Shown: positions 1 through 7,799 of the stretch, one piece after another
Position numbering within the stretch: position 1 is the stretch's first letter
Layout: each line of letters begins with the position of its first letter
Assembly (NCBI GenBank): GCA_045660545.1
Contig: JAZREA010000006.1
Coordinates: forward strand, 1 to 64,000
Source of the DNA: JAZREA01 sp045660545
GTDB lineage: Bacteria > Bacillota > Clostridia > Monoglobales > Firm-18
Length of the DNA stretch: 64,000 nucleotides
Direction of reading: 5' to 3'
Made by a program: the position numbers and the translations under genes
Notes under the pieces: generated by a model
Databases searched by the model: none
Seen by the model: only the letters and a program-made list of their open reading frames with translations
Told to the model about the DNA's origin: nothing

Positions 1-1044
1 TTTCTTTGCTTCTTCTTCTGTTATCGGCAAATCTAACAATCTTTTAATCTGAACATAGGTCAGAAAAATGCCCTGTTCATTTCTATTTATTTTTCCATTG
101 GGTTTGATGGCTCGGTTCATCCAGCATTCTTCGTTGTTCCGAAGCCAATCCACTCGTTTTAATCCCTTAAGCGCAGCTGGAATATCAATGCCAGAATTAC
201 GACATAAGAATTCGCACAAACGGCCAAGAGCTAAAATTATTAGTCCTTGAGTAGTAATATAATCTTCCCTAAGACTTTTTTTGCTTAATTCACCTCTATC
301 CATCTCATTCCATTCACGCATATTGCCTACAACATTGCACCAAAACTCTCGAATTAAATTCTCACCATTCTCATCATCACCAATAATTTTTACAATTCTT
401 TTGTGTGCTGTATAGAATGTGTTTAGTGTAAATATATTAGATGAGAACTTACTTAAATTATCTTTTTCCTTATCCGTGTATTTTCTCAAGAAATCTATAG
501 AGTTTACAACATTTTTCGTTATTATTGCTACTCGATCTTTCGATTCATATAACGTATTTAAAGATTTAGATGTTGTAACAGCATGCTTATTTAAGTCAGT
601 AAACATTTGTTGGCTATGTTGAAGGCCTTGATCTCTATACATTACAATAGAAATAGTTTCTTCTTTTAATGACTCATCCTCAATTAACGCTGCTTGAATT
701 GCCGATTTTCGATGCTGCCCATCATTTATTAAAAACACTGCGTCCATATCAATTTCAAGTATCCCGGTTGAAGAATTTTCTGATGATGGTACAAAATCCA
801 TTTTCCCATCAACCGAGGCTGCCAACGCAGAGAACACATATGACAACCTGTTATCAATTATGTAATCTCTAATTTCAGGTATTCTTAATTCATTTAGTTT
901 TCGTTGTGCTCTATGTTCAGGTGCTATATCTTCGTTAGTATCAGATATAAAGATTTTTTCTAACAAACCTAAAGGAACCATACAAATGTAGTATTCTTTC
1001 CCTGCCTGCTTACCTTTAACTGCTGGAAAATTGTATTTTAACAT
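1..1044 (-). CDS. dndB: DndB-like DGQHR protein (3' end outside the window)
   Basis: Reading the - strand from the ATG at 1044 gives an open frame of 348 codons that is still open at base 1. A DGQHR motif sits at residues 108-112, inside the context LINDGQHRKSAI. That motif defines the DndB/DGQHR family, whose Dnd members act as regulators of the DNA phosphorothioation operon dndBCDE. DndB proteins are usually about 360 residues, so almost the whole protein is visible. GGTGGAG lies just before the ATG. The gene has its own consensus promoter and an operator-like double palindrome. In Dnd systems dndC, dndD and dndE follow dndB; here they would lie beyond the left edge, so the system itself cannot be confirmed. 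Family assignment is firm; the role as Dnd regulator is inferred. Confidence 0.85.
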   Translation of the reverse strand, partial: MLKYNFPAVKGKQAGKEYYICMVPLGLLEKIFISDTNEDIAPEHRAQRKLNELRIPEIRDYIIDNRLSYVFSALAASVDGKMDFVPSSENSSTGILEIDMDAVFLINDGQHRKSAIQAALIEDESLKEETISIVMYRDQGLQHSQQMFTDLNKHAVTTSKSLNTLYESKDRVAIITKNVVNSIDFLRKYTDKEKDNLSKFSSNIFTLNTFYTAHKRIVKIIGDDENGENLIREFWCNVVGNMREWNEMDRGELSKKSLREDYITTQGLIILALGRLCEFLCRNSGIDIPAALKGLKRVDWLRNNEECWMNRAIKPNGKINRNEQGIFLTYVQIKRLLDLPITEEEAKK

Positions 1045-1058
1045 TACTCCACCTCATT

Positions 1059-1082
1059 ATACTTAAGTATATACGTAAGTAT
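1059..1082 (-). promoter_or_regulatory. Tandem palindromes overlapping the dndB -10 box (candidate operator)
   Basis: Two directly adjacent 12-bp elements, ATACTTAAGTAT (1059-1070, perfect palindrome) and ATACGTAAGTAT (1071-1082, one mismatched pair), cover the -10 box and the start point. DndB of some systems is known to repress its own promoter, so this is a plausible autoregulatory site, though the binding protein is not shown by the sequence. Confidence 0.6.
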
Positions 1083-1106
1083 ATCATATAAATGGTGATT
1101 TGTCAA
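1078..1106 (-). promoter_or_regulatory. Promoter of dndB
   Basis: On the - strand a perfect -35 box TTGACA (1106-1101) is followed after exactly 17 bp by TATACT (1083-1078). The expected start point falls about 25 bases before the dndB ATG. It is inferred from sequence only. Confidence 0.8.
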
Positions 1107-1161
1107 CTGGATTCTATATTTTTCTTACTTTTTTATATTTTTCTACTCAAAAACTTCATTT

Positions 1162-1200
1162 TTTAGTCAATTACGATTTAGTCAATCGTAATTGACTAAA
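1162..1200. repeat. 16-bp perfect inverted repeat with a repeated core
   Basis: Arms 1162-1177 and 1185-1200 are exact reverse complements around a 7-base centre. The element TTAGTCAAT occurs twice directly (1163 and 1178) and once inverted (1191-1199). It lies between the terminator of the transglutaminase-like gene and the dndB promoter. No T-tract follows on either strand, so a protein-binding site is more likely than a terminator. Confidence 0.6.
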
Positions 1201-1211
1201 TTTCTGCATAT

Positions 1212-1239
1212 AAAAAGCGGCGCAATAAATGCACCGCTT
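1212..1239 (-). terminator. Intrinsic terminator of the HTH/toxin-like/transglutaminase-like operon
   Basis: Arms 1215-1224 and 1230-1239 pair over 10 bp with one G-U pair, and the - strand transcript continues with five T. It sits 11 bp past the stop of the gene ending at 1251. Confidence 0.8.
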
Positions 1240-1250
1240 CATCAGGTTTA

Positions 1251-2291
1251 TTATTTTGTGCTTCCCGGAACAAGAAGTTCCTTTGCAAAATTTGTTTTCT
1301 GCTTATTTATATCAATTCTTGGATAGCTTTTAGGGAACAGGTATTCATCTGTTCTTGCTACATCATAATAGCTTATATCTGTAGTGTACCATTTGCCGTC
1401 AACATATACTTCGTTCCACGCGTGAATATCATCAACAACTGATATGCAAGGAATTTCTGTCCTCTGGCACAGATACACAAACGCATTAGAATACGTTCCA
1501 CAGATTCCATTGACGGGAGGCATTTCGGTAAACACTCTGTTAATACCCGCAGCATTTTCATTCTTATATGAAACCCTGTCACAAATGCAATCGGCAATCC
1601 GTTTGACTTTTTCTCCGTCAGTAAGATTGGATATTTCTGCAATAAAACTGTCTGTTGCTTTGTTTGCAGGTTCAAAGTATTTATGTATCTGCGGTTTGCA
1701 AATTCGATATCCGGGATATTCATAAAAATTTGATATTGTTGGCTCATAACCGAAACTGAAATTATAATAGCCGAACATTATCGCTGTTACGGATTTCATT
1801 GCTTCTATTGTTTCTCCCATTCCGTCAGATGTATCATCAACAAAGTGTGCATACTCATAATCTGTATTGTATCCATTCTCATCGGTATTCTTTGTAATTT
1901 CTGCAATATCAATAATAGATTGTCTGATTGCATTATAAGCATCCCTTGTATAGACATCATCGAATATATCTGAATTCGCTTTTAATGAGTAATCTTCTTT
2001 TGCATAAGCCTTTCCGTCAATTTTAGTTTTTTCTTTTCTTACTTCTCCTAAGTAAACGGTATCAGTATCTTCGTAATATTCCACATTGACACCGAATAAC
2101 TCTGCTGCATCACGAAGCCTTACATAGTTATATCCGTTGATATTATACGCTTCAAGTTCAATCTTTTGGTTATTCCAAAAGAAAATCTGTGATGTGAGTT
2201 TTGCAATTATCTCTGCATTTGCAAACGCTGTAAGTCCGCCGAATAATAAACTGCCACATAGTAATCCAATTAAAAATGATGATTTTCTCAT
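1251..2291 (-). CDS. Secreted transglutaminase-like protein with an N-terminal stalk (Cu-amine-oxidase-N-like) domain
   Basis: The 346-residue product begins with a Sec signal peptide (MRKSS then a hydrophobic stretch ending near AFANA). Residues about 40-85 resemble the copper-amine-oxidase N-terminal or stalk fold common in clostridial surface proteins (YVRLRDAAELFGV). The C-terminal half carries a transglutaminase/protease-like triad: Cys264 in GICGTYSNAF, His290 in IHAWNEVY, and Asp305 in YTTD. It probably acts outside the cell on peptides or proteins; the substrate is unknown. ATG at 2291 is preferred to the upstream GTG because GGAGG is 7 bases before it and it forms an ATGA overlap with the preceding gene. 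Its link to a toxin-like gene is unusual. Confidence 0.8.
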   Translation of the reverse strand: MRKSSFLIGLLCGSLLFGGLTAFANAEIIAKLTSQIFFWNNQKIELEAYNINGYNYVRLRDAAELFGVNVEYYEDTDTVYLGEVRKEKTKIDGKAYAKEDYSLKANSDIFDDVYTRDAYNAIRQSIIDIAEITKNTDENGYNTDYEYAHFVDDTSDGMGETIEAMKSVTAIMFGYYNFSFGYEPTISNFYEYPGYRICKPQIHKYFEPANKATDSFIAEISNLTDGEKVKRIADCICDRVSYKNENAAGINRVFTEMPPVNGICGTYSNAFVYLCQRTEIPCISVVDDIHAWNEVYVDGKWYTTDISYYDVARTDEYLFPKSYPRIDINKQKTNFAKELLVPGSTK

Positions 2292-2632
2292 AAGCACACC
2301 TCCGTAAGTTCTTCACTTGTTCTATTCATTTTATAGGCACATTCCAAAGCTTTGACATTATCTCTTTTGCATTTCTTTTGAAAAGCATACAACAAGACAA
2401 TATTTTCTCCCGAAACTGTAAAAATCGTTCTTGCCATTGCTTTTGCAGTCCTGATACGCAACTCGTATAATTCCTTATACTTCGGTATTGAAATATGCCT
2501 TACATAAGGTTCACGCAGAACATTTTTATCATCGAATAAGTAGGCAATCATGAATTCCATTTTTGTCCTTGTTTTCTCATCCGCCTGCTCAATAAAACTT
2601 TTTACATTAGCTGTTATAAATATTTTCCTCAT
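2288..2632 (-). CDS. RelE/HigB-like (Gp49-type) toxin-like protein
   Basis: The 114-residue product has the compact layout of phage Gp49/HigB-type proteins of the RelE superfamily. It has an N-terminal segment on residues lying in a helical hairpin (ADEKTRTKMEFMIAYL), the core YKELYELRIRTAKAMARTIF, and a strand followed by AFQKKCKRD. Members cleave mRNA on ribosomes when free of their antitoxin. Here the partner would be the upstream helix-turn-helix gene, whose stop overlaps this start by ATGA. The C-terminal tail is longer than in minimal toxins. The fold call is fairly sure; activity is not shown. Confidence 0.7.
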   Translation of the reverse strand: MRKIFITANVKSFIEQADEKTRTKMEFMIAYLFDDKNVLREPYVRHISIPKYKELYELRIRTAKAMARTIFTVSGENIVLLYAFQKKCKRDNVKALECAYKMNRTSEELTEVCL

Positions 2633-3132
2633 ATTCTGCGACCTCCTTCATCAAGAATACCAAGTTTGATAAAATCCGAAATATGCTCTTTGGATTTTCG
2701 AGTTATCCCCAAATAATATTGACTTGTCAGAAAATCCAAGAAATCATCTTTGGCAATTATAAATTTTCTTTTAGAAACTATTCCAAGAAGTTTTTCACTT
2801 TTAATCCAATTACGAACAGATTCTTTTGCATATCCCGTTATTAGTTGAACATCCTCAGAGAATACAATATCGGGATATTTCTTCAACTTTTCAGAATAAT
2901 ATTTTCTTACCGTGCGAATCTCATCTTTATCTAATTTACAGATATTGCCCCTTATTTTTTCTAGCCTCGAAATCTCACTAACTGGGATTTCGTAATAATG
3001 AAGCAAACCACAAATTCGCTTGGTCGCTTTAATCCTTCCACTTTTGATTAGTTTGTATGCCGTCTTTTTTGAAATGTGGCACAACGAGCAAAATTGCTCC
3101 TTCGTAACAAAGTCATTTCCTCTAACTATCAT
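2629..3132 (-). CDS. Helix-turn-helix DNA-binding protein, candidate antitoxin of the adjacent toxin-like gene
   Basis: The 167-residue protein has two apparent excisionase/MerR-like helix-turn-helix segments: FVTKEQFCSLCHISKKTAYK near the N-terminus, and a second around VQLITGYAKESVRNWIKSEK in the middle. No membrane or enzymatic motif is visible. It is the first gene of a three-gene set (HTH, toxin-like, transglutaminase-like) with overlapping start and stop codons, so translational coupling is likely. The order antitoxin-like then toxin-like suggests autoregulation by this protein. Family identity beyond 'HTH' is not clear. Confidence 0.6.
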   Translation of the reverse strand: MIVRGNDFVTKEQFCSLCHISKKTAYKLIKSGRIKATKRICGLLHYYEIPVSEISRLEKIRGNICKLDKDEIRTVRKYYSEKLKKYPDIVFSEDVQLITGYAKESVRNWIKSEKLLGIVSKRKFIIAKDDFLDFLTSQYYLGITRKSKEHISDFIKLGILDEGGRRI

Positions 3133-3173
3133 TAAATTCCACCATCTTCTTATTAGATTTAATAGCAGGTGCC

Positions 3174-3206
3174 AGTTCCCAAAAAAGTTCCCAAAGAGTT
3201 CCCAAA
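3174..3206. repeat. Three tandem AGTTCCCAAA repeats
   Basis: AGTTCCCAAA occurs exactly at 3174-3183, 3186-3195 and 3197-3206, a spacing of 12 and 11 bases, i.e. about one helical turn. The repeats lie 42-75 bp upstream of the HTH gene start and could be its operator or a relic recombination site. Confidence 0.55.
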
Positions 3207-3270
3207 AACGTGCAAAATTTTGCTCAAATTTGGATTTTTAATCTTATTCAGTTTTTATGCTAATCAAATC

Positions 3271-3316
3271 AAAAAAGAGTGCCGAAATCCGCATCGTTAC
3301 TGGATTTTTGCACTCT
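3271..3316 (-). terminator. Terminator downstream of the rhodanese/PAS gene pair
   Basis: AGAGTGC (3276-3282) pairs with GCACTCT (3310-3316), with an inner GAAATCC/GGATTTTT stem. On the - strand the hairpin is followed by six T. It lies about 110 bp beyond the rhodanese stop. Confidence 0.65.
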
Positions 3317-3426
3317 CTTATATTCCTTTATCTTACCCTGTCTACTGACAGTTACTTATAGCGAACAGCCACTCGAAATGTTATCATCATTAAGTTTTTG
3401 AAATAATGGTATTTTTTCATTTATAT

Positions 3427-3873
3427 TCATTTTTCCACCTCGTAGGGCCAGTCAATAATACCACCAAACTCTTTTACATTGGTGTAGCCGAGTTTTGCAA
3501 GACTTTCTGATGCAATTTTGCTTCGTCTGCCGCTGCGGCAATATACAAGGATAAGTTTGTCCTTATCAGGTAGCACTTCCTCTGCCATATTTTCAATTTC
3601 TGTATATGGAATCAGGATTGCGCCCGGGATGTGTCCCTCGTAAAACTCGTCCTGTTCTCTTGTGTCTAAAATAATGTATTCTTCTCCTGAGTCCATTATC
3701 TTTTTGGCTTCCTCTGCCGTAATTTGTTCATACATCGCTTTTTCTCCATTTTCTGCAACTATTATGGATGTCGGTCCGTCTGCTCCGCCGACAATTTCGA
3801 TACTGCTATCATTTCCGCAAGCTGTTAGCAGCATACAAAGTGAGATTGATATTATACATAATAATTTTTTCAC
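3427..3873 (-). CDS. Rhodanese-domain lipoprotein
   Basis: A 148-residue product with a lipoprotein signal peptide (lipobox LTAC) and a single rhodanese domain ending in the active-site loop CRSGRR, catalytic Cys about residue 112. Single-domain rhodaneses of this type move sulfane sulfur or serve as sulfur carriers; this one would be anchored on the outer face of the membrane. Between the lipobox and the domain is IVGGADGPTSIIVA. That segment resembles the conserved GGADGPT sequence of the beta subunit of Na+-translocating decarboxylases, which is unexpected in a rhodanese. GTG at 3873 with GGTGG five bases upstream is the preferred start; GTG codons further upstream are possible. Confidence 0.8.
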   Translation of the reverse strand: MKKLLCIISISLCMLLTACGNDSSIEIVGGADGPTSIIVAENGEKAMYEQITAEEAKKIMDSGEEYIILDTREQDEFYEGHIPGAILIPYTEIENMAEEVLPDKDKLILVYCRSGRRSKIASESLAKLGYTNVKEFGGIIDWPYEVEK

Positions 3874-3888
3874 AAATTCCACCACTTT

Positions 3889-4254
3889 TTATTTTTTTGG
3901 CTGATAAAGCCCTACTGTTTCTTTATTTCTATACTCGTGCTTTTCGTAGTAGCCAATCAATGTGCCATCATCATCACGAAGCGCGACCATATAAACATCT
4001 TTGTTTTCCTCGTCATTGCGATAGGTGTAAATGATGTTATTGTCCTTACTTTCCTTAAACCACGCAAGCACCTTTTCAATCATCTCGTTGGCTTTTGGCG
4101 GATGGCAGTCTTTTATACTTGCGCCCGTCAAGTCCTTATGATAACGCTCTATTGCTGACGGATTCATATACACGATAATATCATCCATATCACATACAAC
4201 AACAGGGGCAAGGTCTTGGGCAAGTACGCTTTTGAAAAGTTTATACAATATCAT
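3889..4254 (-). CDS. Small stand-alone PAS-domain protein
   Basis: The 121-residue protein is essentially one PAS fold: APVVVCDMDDIIVYMNPSA at the start, then the IKDCHPPKANEMIEKVL segment typical of DUF438-linked PAS domains, and a final strand GTLIGYYEKHEYR. There is no output domain, so it probably works as a sensor or adaptor with a separate partner. GAGGAT precedes the ATG. It lies 15 bp upstream of the rhodanese lipoprotein and is probably co-transcribed with it; ligand and partner are unknown. Confidence 0.75.
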   Translation of the reverse strand: MILYKLFKSVLAQDLAPVVVCDMDDIIVYMNPSAIERYHKDLTGASIKDCHPPKANEMIEKVLAWFKESKDNNIIYTYRNDEENKDVYMVALRDDDGTLIGYYEKHEYRNKETVGLYQPKK

Positions 4255-4440
4255 TTTATATCCTCGCTTACTTCACATTATGTTTTAATAATTATACTAT
4301 ATATCCGTCAAAATTACAACATTACCTCATAAAACTACGTATAACATTCTTCCGACAGAAATGCACTCCCTCCTCTCCGCCATCGAAAGGTTTTGTATAG
4401 TCAAAGCCTTGCTTTTTTATTGCATTTTTTAATAAAAGAA

Positions 4441-4471
4441 AAAATCAGCAGAAGCTTATTCTGCTGATTTT
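4441..4471 (-). terminator. Terminator at the end of the exopolysaccharide operon
   Basis: AAAATCAGCAGAA (from 4441) pairs with TTCTGCTGATTTT (to 4471), giving a 13-bp stem that contains the stop codon of the last gene. The - strand transcript continues into a T-rich run. This closes the operon that begins at 26120. Confidence 0.8.
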
Positions 4472-5451
4472 ATTGAATATATTTTTGCGGGGAAAAAGAA
4501 GAAATTTAAAAACTTAACCTTTTTAGCAATCTGTGCTGCAAATACGGAAAACGCCAGTCCGCAAACGGTCCCTAACAGCACGTGCAGCCACCATTGCGTT
4601 ACATTTACACGAAGTAAAATTATTCTTATTCCGGCAGTAAATATCGTATGTAACAGATAAATCTGGAACGAATATGCATTTACAAAATCCAAAAAACGCG
4701 CAACCAACTTACATTTTTGGATTAATGAAATAAACATAATGCTTGAATATATTCCAAACAAAATCATTAATTCTTTTACAAGAGGTGCTTCTATTTTGTT
4801 CAGTAAAACAAGCAAAACACCTATTGCTATATGAATAAGGACAACAAACCGTTTTAGCCAATCAGCGGGCTTTGTAAGCATTTTAAATTCTACAAACGTG
4901 CCAGTTCCAAAGGCAAGTGCAGAATAAAAAACCACATCAAAGCTTCCGAGCGGAACGCCAAAAAGCGGAGCTAAATAGCCTATTAAAACGGTAACAAGTG
5001 CAATTTGCCAATTTTTTAACATCCCCGAAAAAGCTGTCCAGATACAAAATAAAAAGAAAAGCGCATACAAAAACCAATATTGTGCCACGGGGGTTTTCCA
5101 TATATAAAGAATATCCAAAATTGAAGACTGGTTGTTTGCTTGTCCGACAACACTGTTTATAAAAATATAAACAGACGAAAACACCAGGTACGGAACGCCA
5201 AGATTATAGAGCTTATGTATTATAAAATTCGATTTAGTCCTCTTGCACTTCCATTCTCCCGTCATTTTATAAACAACACCGCTTAAAAACAAGAAAAGTG
5301 CGACGTGAAAAGACCATATAAACTTTTCCAAACCCCAGAAAAACTGAGGAATACTTATTCCTGCAAGCCGGACACCCATAATAACATGGCCGAACAAAAC
5401 CAAAAAGCACGCATATCCTTTAAGCCTGTCAACAAGCACATTCCTTTCCAT
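4456..5451 (-). CDS. Membrane acyltransferase (acyltransferase 3 family)
   Basis: A 331-residue integral membrane protein with about ten hydrophobic segments. The N-terminus RLKGYACFLVLFGHV carries the catalytic-type His of the acyltransferase-3 (OafA/WecH/NodX) family, followed by WSFHVALFLFLSGVVYK. Such enzymes transfer acetyl or other acyl groups to sugars of surface polysaccharides. As the last gene of the exopolysaccharide operon, 20 bp after the GtrB-like gene, it most likely O-acylates the repeat unit. The acyl donor and the sugar position cannot be read from the sequence. Confidence 0.8.
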   Translation of the reverse strand: MERNVLVDRLKGYACFLVLFGHVIMGVRLAGISIPQFFWGLEKFIWSFHVALFLFLSGVVYKMTGEWKCKRTKSNFIIHKLYNLGVPYLVFSSVYIFINSVVGQANNQSSILDILYIWKTPVAQYWFLYALFFLFCIWTAFSGMLKNWQIALVTVLIGYLAPLFGVPLGSFDVVFYSALAFGTGTFVEFKMLTKPADWLKRFVVLIHIAIGVLLVLLNKIEAPLVKELMILFGIYSSIMFISLIQKCKLVARFLDFVNAYSFQIYLLHTIFTAGIRIILLRVNVTQWWLHVLLGTVCGLAFSVFAAQIAKKVKFLNFFFFPAKIYSIKSAE

Positions 5452-5471
5452 GGCACACCTCTATAATCTTT

Positions 5472-6398
5472 TTATTTATCATTCCTGCTTTTGCAAGACG
5501 AGGAAACAATATATTTAGGCCTTCCTTTAATTTCATCATAAATACGGGCAACATAATACCCTATAACGCCAAGGCTTATCATCATAATACTACCTATGAA
5601 TATAAGGATAATGATAACTGTGGTAATACCTTCAAGTGCTCGTCCGCTGATTTTATCAATAAGAGCCCAAACGCTAAATATAGCAGTAATGACAAGCATA
5701 ATAAAGCCAAGCACCGTTACAATCTGCATAGGCGCGGTTGAATAGGCCGAAATATTAGAAACAGCATATTTAAAAAGACCGGTAGCAGACCACTTTGATT
5801 CGCCCTCGAGTCTTTCGTTAACTTCAAATTCAACCGTTGTTTTGTGATATCCAACCCAAAAAGAAATCGCTCTGAAAAAGCCCTTTTTTTCAGGAATTCT
5901 GTTGAGTATATCGACAACCTTGCGGTCAAGCAGCTTGAAATCTGAAGCGTTTGACATATCAAACCCGACAACCGAACTAATAATCGAATAAAACTTTCTT
6001 GCTGCAAAGCTATGAATTTTGCTTTCTTTACCTCTTGTTGATTTAATACCCTCAACAATTTCGTATCCATCTTGCCACAGGCGGTACATTTCAACTATTT
6101 TTTCCGGAGGATGTTGGAGGTCACAATCGATAACAACGACCGCGTCCCCTGACGCACTCGCAAGACCGGCAGAGATGGCCGCTTCTTTTCCGAAATTTCT
6201 TGAAAAATGCAGTCCGTGTATGTTTTGTTCCTTGTCGGCTAATTCTTTTATTTTTTCGTATGTTGCATCCGTAGAGCCATCATCGACAAAAATAATTTCG
6301 TTTTCAATGTCAGCCTCTTTTAAAATTTTTGATATTGTATAATAGGCTCTTTCTACCGATAACGCCTCATTATACGCGGGAATAATAACAGACAGCAT
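5472..6398 (-). CDS. GtrB/DPM1-like polyprenyl-phosphate glycosyltransferase (GT2)
   Basis: The 308-residue protein has a GT-A domain (VIIPAYNE, FVDDGSTD, then the DCDLQHPP metal motif) and two C-terminal transmembrane helices (about 225-245 and 260-285). This is the layout of bactoprenol glucosyl transferases GtrB/CsbB/YkcC and of DPM synthases. It would load a sugar from a nucleotide donor onto undecaprenyl phosphate on the inner face of the membrane. The operon also encodes GtrA and GtrII-like proteins, which supply flipping and transfer, so a complete Gtr side-chain module is present. Its ATG directly follows the stop of the EAL gene. Confidence 0.85.
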   Translation of the reverse strand: MLSVIIPAYNEALSVERAYYTISKILKEADIENEIIFVDDGSTDATYEKIKELADKEQNIHGLHFSRNFGKEAAISAGLASASGDAVVVIDCDLQHPPEKIVEMYRLWQDGYEIVEGIKSTRGKESKIHSFAARKFYSIISSVVGFDMSNASDFKLLDRKVVDILNRIPEKKGFFRAISFWVGYHKTTVEFEVNERLEGESKWSATGLFKYAVSNISAYSTAPMQIVTVLGFIMLVITAIFSVWALIDKISGRALEGITTVIIILIFIGSIMMISLGVIGYYVARIYDEIKGRPKYIVSSSCKSRNDK

Positions 6399-7778
6399 TT
6401 AAACACCTCCTGAATTTTCGTCGAAAACTTTTTCAAGCATAGCAACAGGCATAGGTCTGTAATAGTAATATCCCTGCAACATATCGCAGCCGGCTTTAAT
6501 CGCCGCTTCTTCTTGTTCCTTGGTTTCCACTCCTTCGCACAGCGTCTTAAAGCCAATGTCCTTAGCGGTGCGAATAATATTTTTTAAAATAATAAAGCCT
6601 GTATCCGTAACTGAATTTTGTGTTATTGCCTTATCAATTTTTACGATGGAAATATCAAGGCTTTGCAGGTCATTAAAAGTTGTATATCCACTTCCAAAGT
6701 CGTCAAGCAAAACAGAAACGCCTTTTTCTTTAAGGACCGATAAATTATCTATCATCTGTTTTCTTGCTTGTGCGCTTATGTTTTTGTCCTCTAATATTTC
6801 TACCGCCAAACACGAAAACTGCAAATTATATTTTTCCGCAATACCGATTATCTTCTCAGCGAACTGAGGTTCACACAAGGTTGACCTTGAAAAATTGATA
6901 GTATATTTGTACGGTTCTCTTTGCTTTTTATCATTCGAAATCCACTTGCAGTTTTTCTCAAAAATATAGTAGTCGAATTTATCATTTATTCCTACTGAAT
7001 TCACTGCGGATAAAAAGGTACCGGGGGTAAGCACACCATCGCTTTTGGAATTTAATCGGGACAAAACTTCTGCGCCGATTATCTTCTTCGTTTTTGCGTC
7101 CAAAACAGGTTGATATTCAAGGAAGAAACGGTTGTTATCAATTTCATTTTCTATGTTGTTTTCGATCTTTATCTTTTTCTCAAGCGCTTTACCGCTGCTA
7201 ATATTCCATTCAGCATAGGGAATATTTTCGTTTTTCGCAAGCAAATGCGCCTGTTTTGCGCGGTTTATTGCCTCGTCGAACAAAACCTTCGTGCCAAACG
7301 CAAAGTACGAGCCTATTTTAATATCAACAACATTCAAAGCGCTGTGATTTAAAAGACATTTATTAAGCTCAGCCTGGCAATTTTCAATGTTTTTGCGCGC
7401 CTCTTCCATGTTCCATTTTGCAAACGCGACAAAGCTGTTTTCTCCGTATATGGAAATGGCGTCATTTTCACCCGCCGCAAAAACATCAAGAAAAATATGC
7501 TTTAATTCCGCAAAAACGGTTGCAGTTTGTGCATCTGAATAAAGACTGCGAAATTTCCCCAAAGAAACACTAATGTATATTACACATCTGTCCTCTCGGA
7601 GCCTTCCCGCCTTTTCAAAGTTGCTTTCAAGTTTACTGATGTTAACAAAATCACTTTCGTGTTTTCCATTTGCTGTTTTTATTCCTCTTACCGCAAAGTA
7701 GATTCCAACGGCAGTAAGAACAACAAAACCCAAAGCTAAAATAGTTATAATTATGTATGGGTATTCAAATATTTCCAT
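6399..7778 (-). CDS. Membrane-anchored degenerate GGDEF-EAL protein, probable c-di-GMP phosphodiesterase
   Basis: 459 residues: one N-terminal transmembrane helix (about 8-31), a degenerate GGDEF domain (YGENSF at 111-116 in place of GGDEF), then an EAL domain from about 205. The EAL signature reads EVL (237-239). The other metal and substrate residues are kept: INFSRS, VEILED, LDDFGSGY, KIDK, CEGVETKEQ and LQGYYYYRPM. It is therefore likely active in hydrolysing c-di-GMP to pGpG, with the GGDEF part regulatory. It lies inside the exopolysaccharide operon, between glycosyltransferases, and is the second EAL gene in the operon. Confidence 0.85.
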   Translation of the reverse strand: MEIFEYPYIIITILALGFVVLTAVGIYFAVRGIKTANGKHESDFVNISKLESNFEKAGRLREDRCVIYISVSLGKFRSLYSDAQTATVFAELKHIFLDVFAAGENDAISIYGENSFVAFAKWNMEEARKNIENCQAELNKCLLNHSALNVVDIKIGSYFAFGTKVLFDEAINRAKQAHLLAKNENIPYAEWNISSGKALEKKIKIENNIENEIDNNRFFLEYQPVLDAKTKKIIGAEVLSRLNSKSDGVLTPGTFLSAVNSVGINDKFDYYIFEKNCKWISNDKKQREPYKYTINFSRSTLCEPQFAEKIIGIAEKYNLQFSCLAVEILEDKNISAQARKQMIDNLSVLKEKGVSVLLDDFGSGYTTFNDLQSLDISIVKIDKAITQNSVTDTGFIILKNIIRTAKDIGFKTLCEGVETKEQEEAAIKAGCDMLQGYYYYRPMPVAMLEKVFDENSGGV

Positions 7779-7799
7779 AATTCAAAGCTCCTGTTTTTC

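Larger units (their letters stand above)
3133..3426. other. Intergenic region with direct repeats and a terminator
   Basis: This stretch carries no supportable gene. It holds three AGTTCCCAAA repeats (3174-3206) upstream of the HTH gene, a terminator hairpin (3271-3316) for the rhodanese gene transcript, and about 100 bases before 3426 in which I see nothing assignable. Confidence 0.5.

Noticed and set aside
3174..3206. Short repeats as a CRISPR array
   Set aside because: Repeat units are 10 bp with 1-2 bp spacers, and no cas genes are near.
4255..4455. Possible gene in the gap between the PAS gene and the exopolysaccharide operon
   Set aside because: No open frame with a start signal or motif is seen; only the operon terminator at its end is supported.
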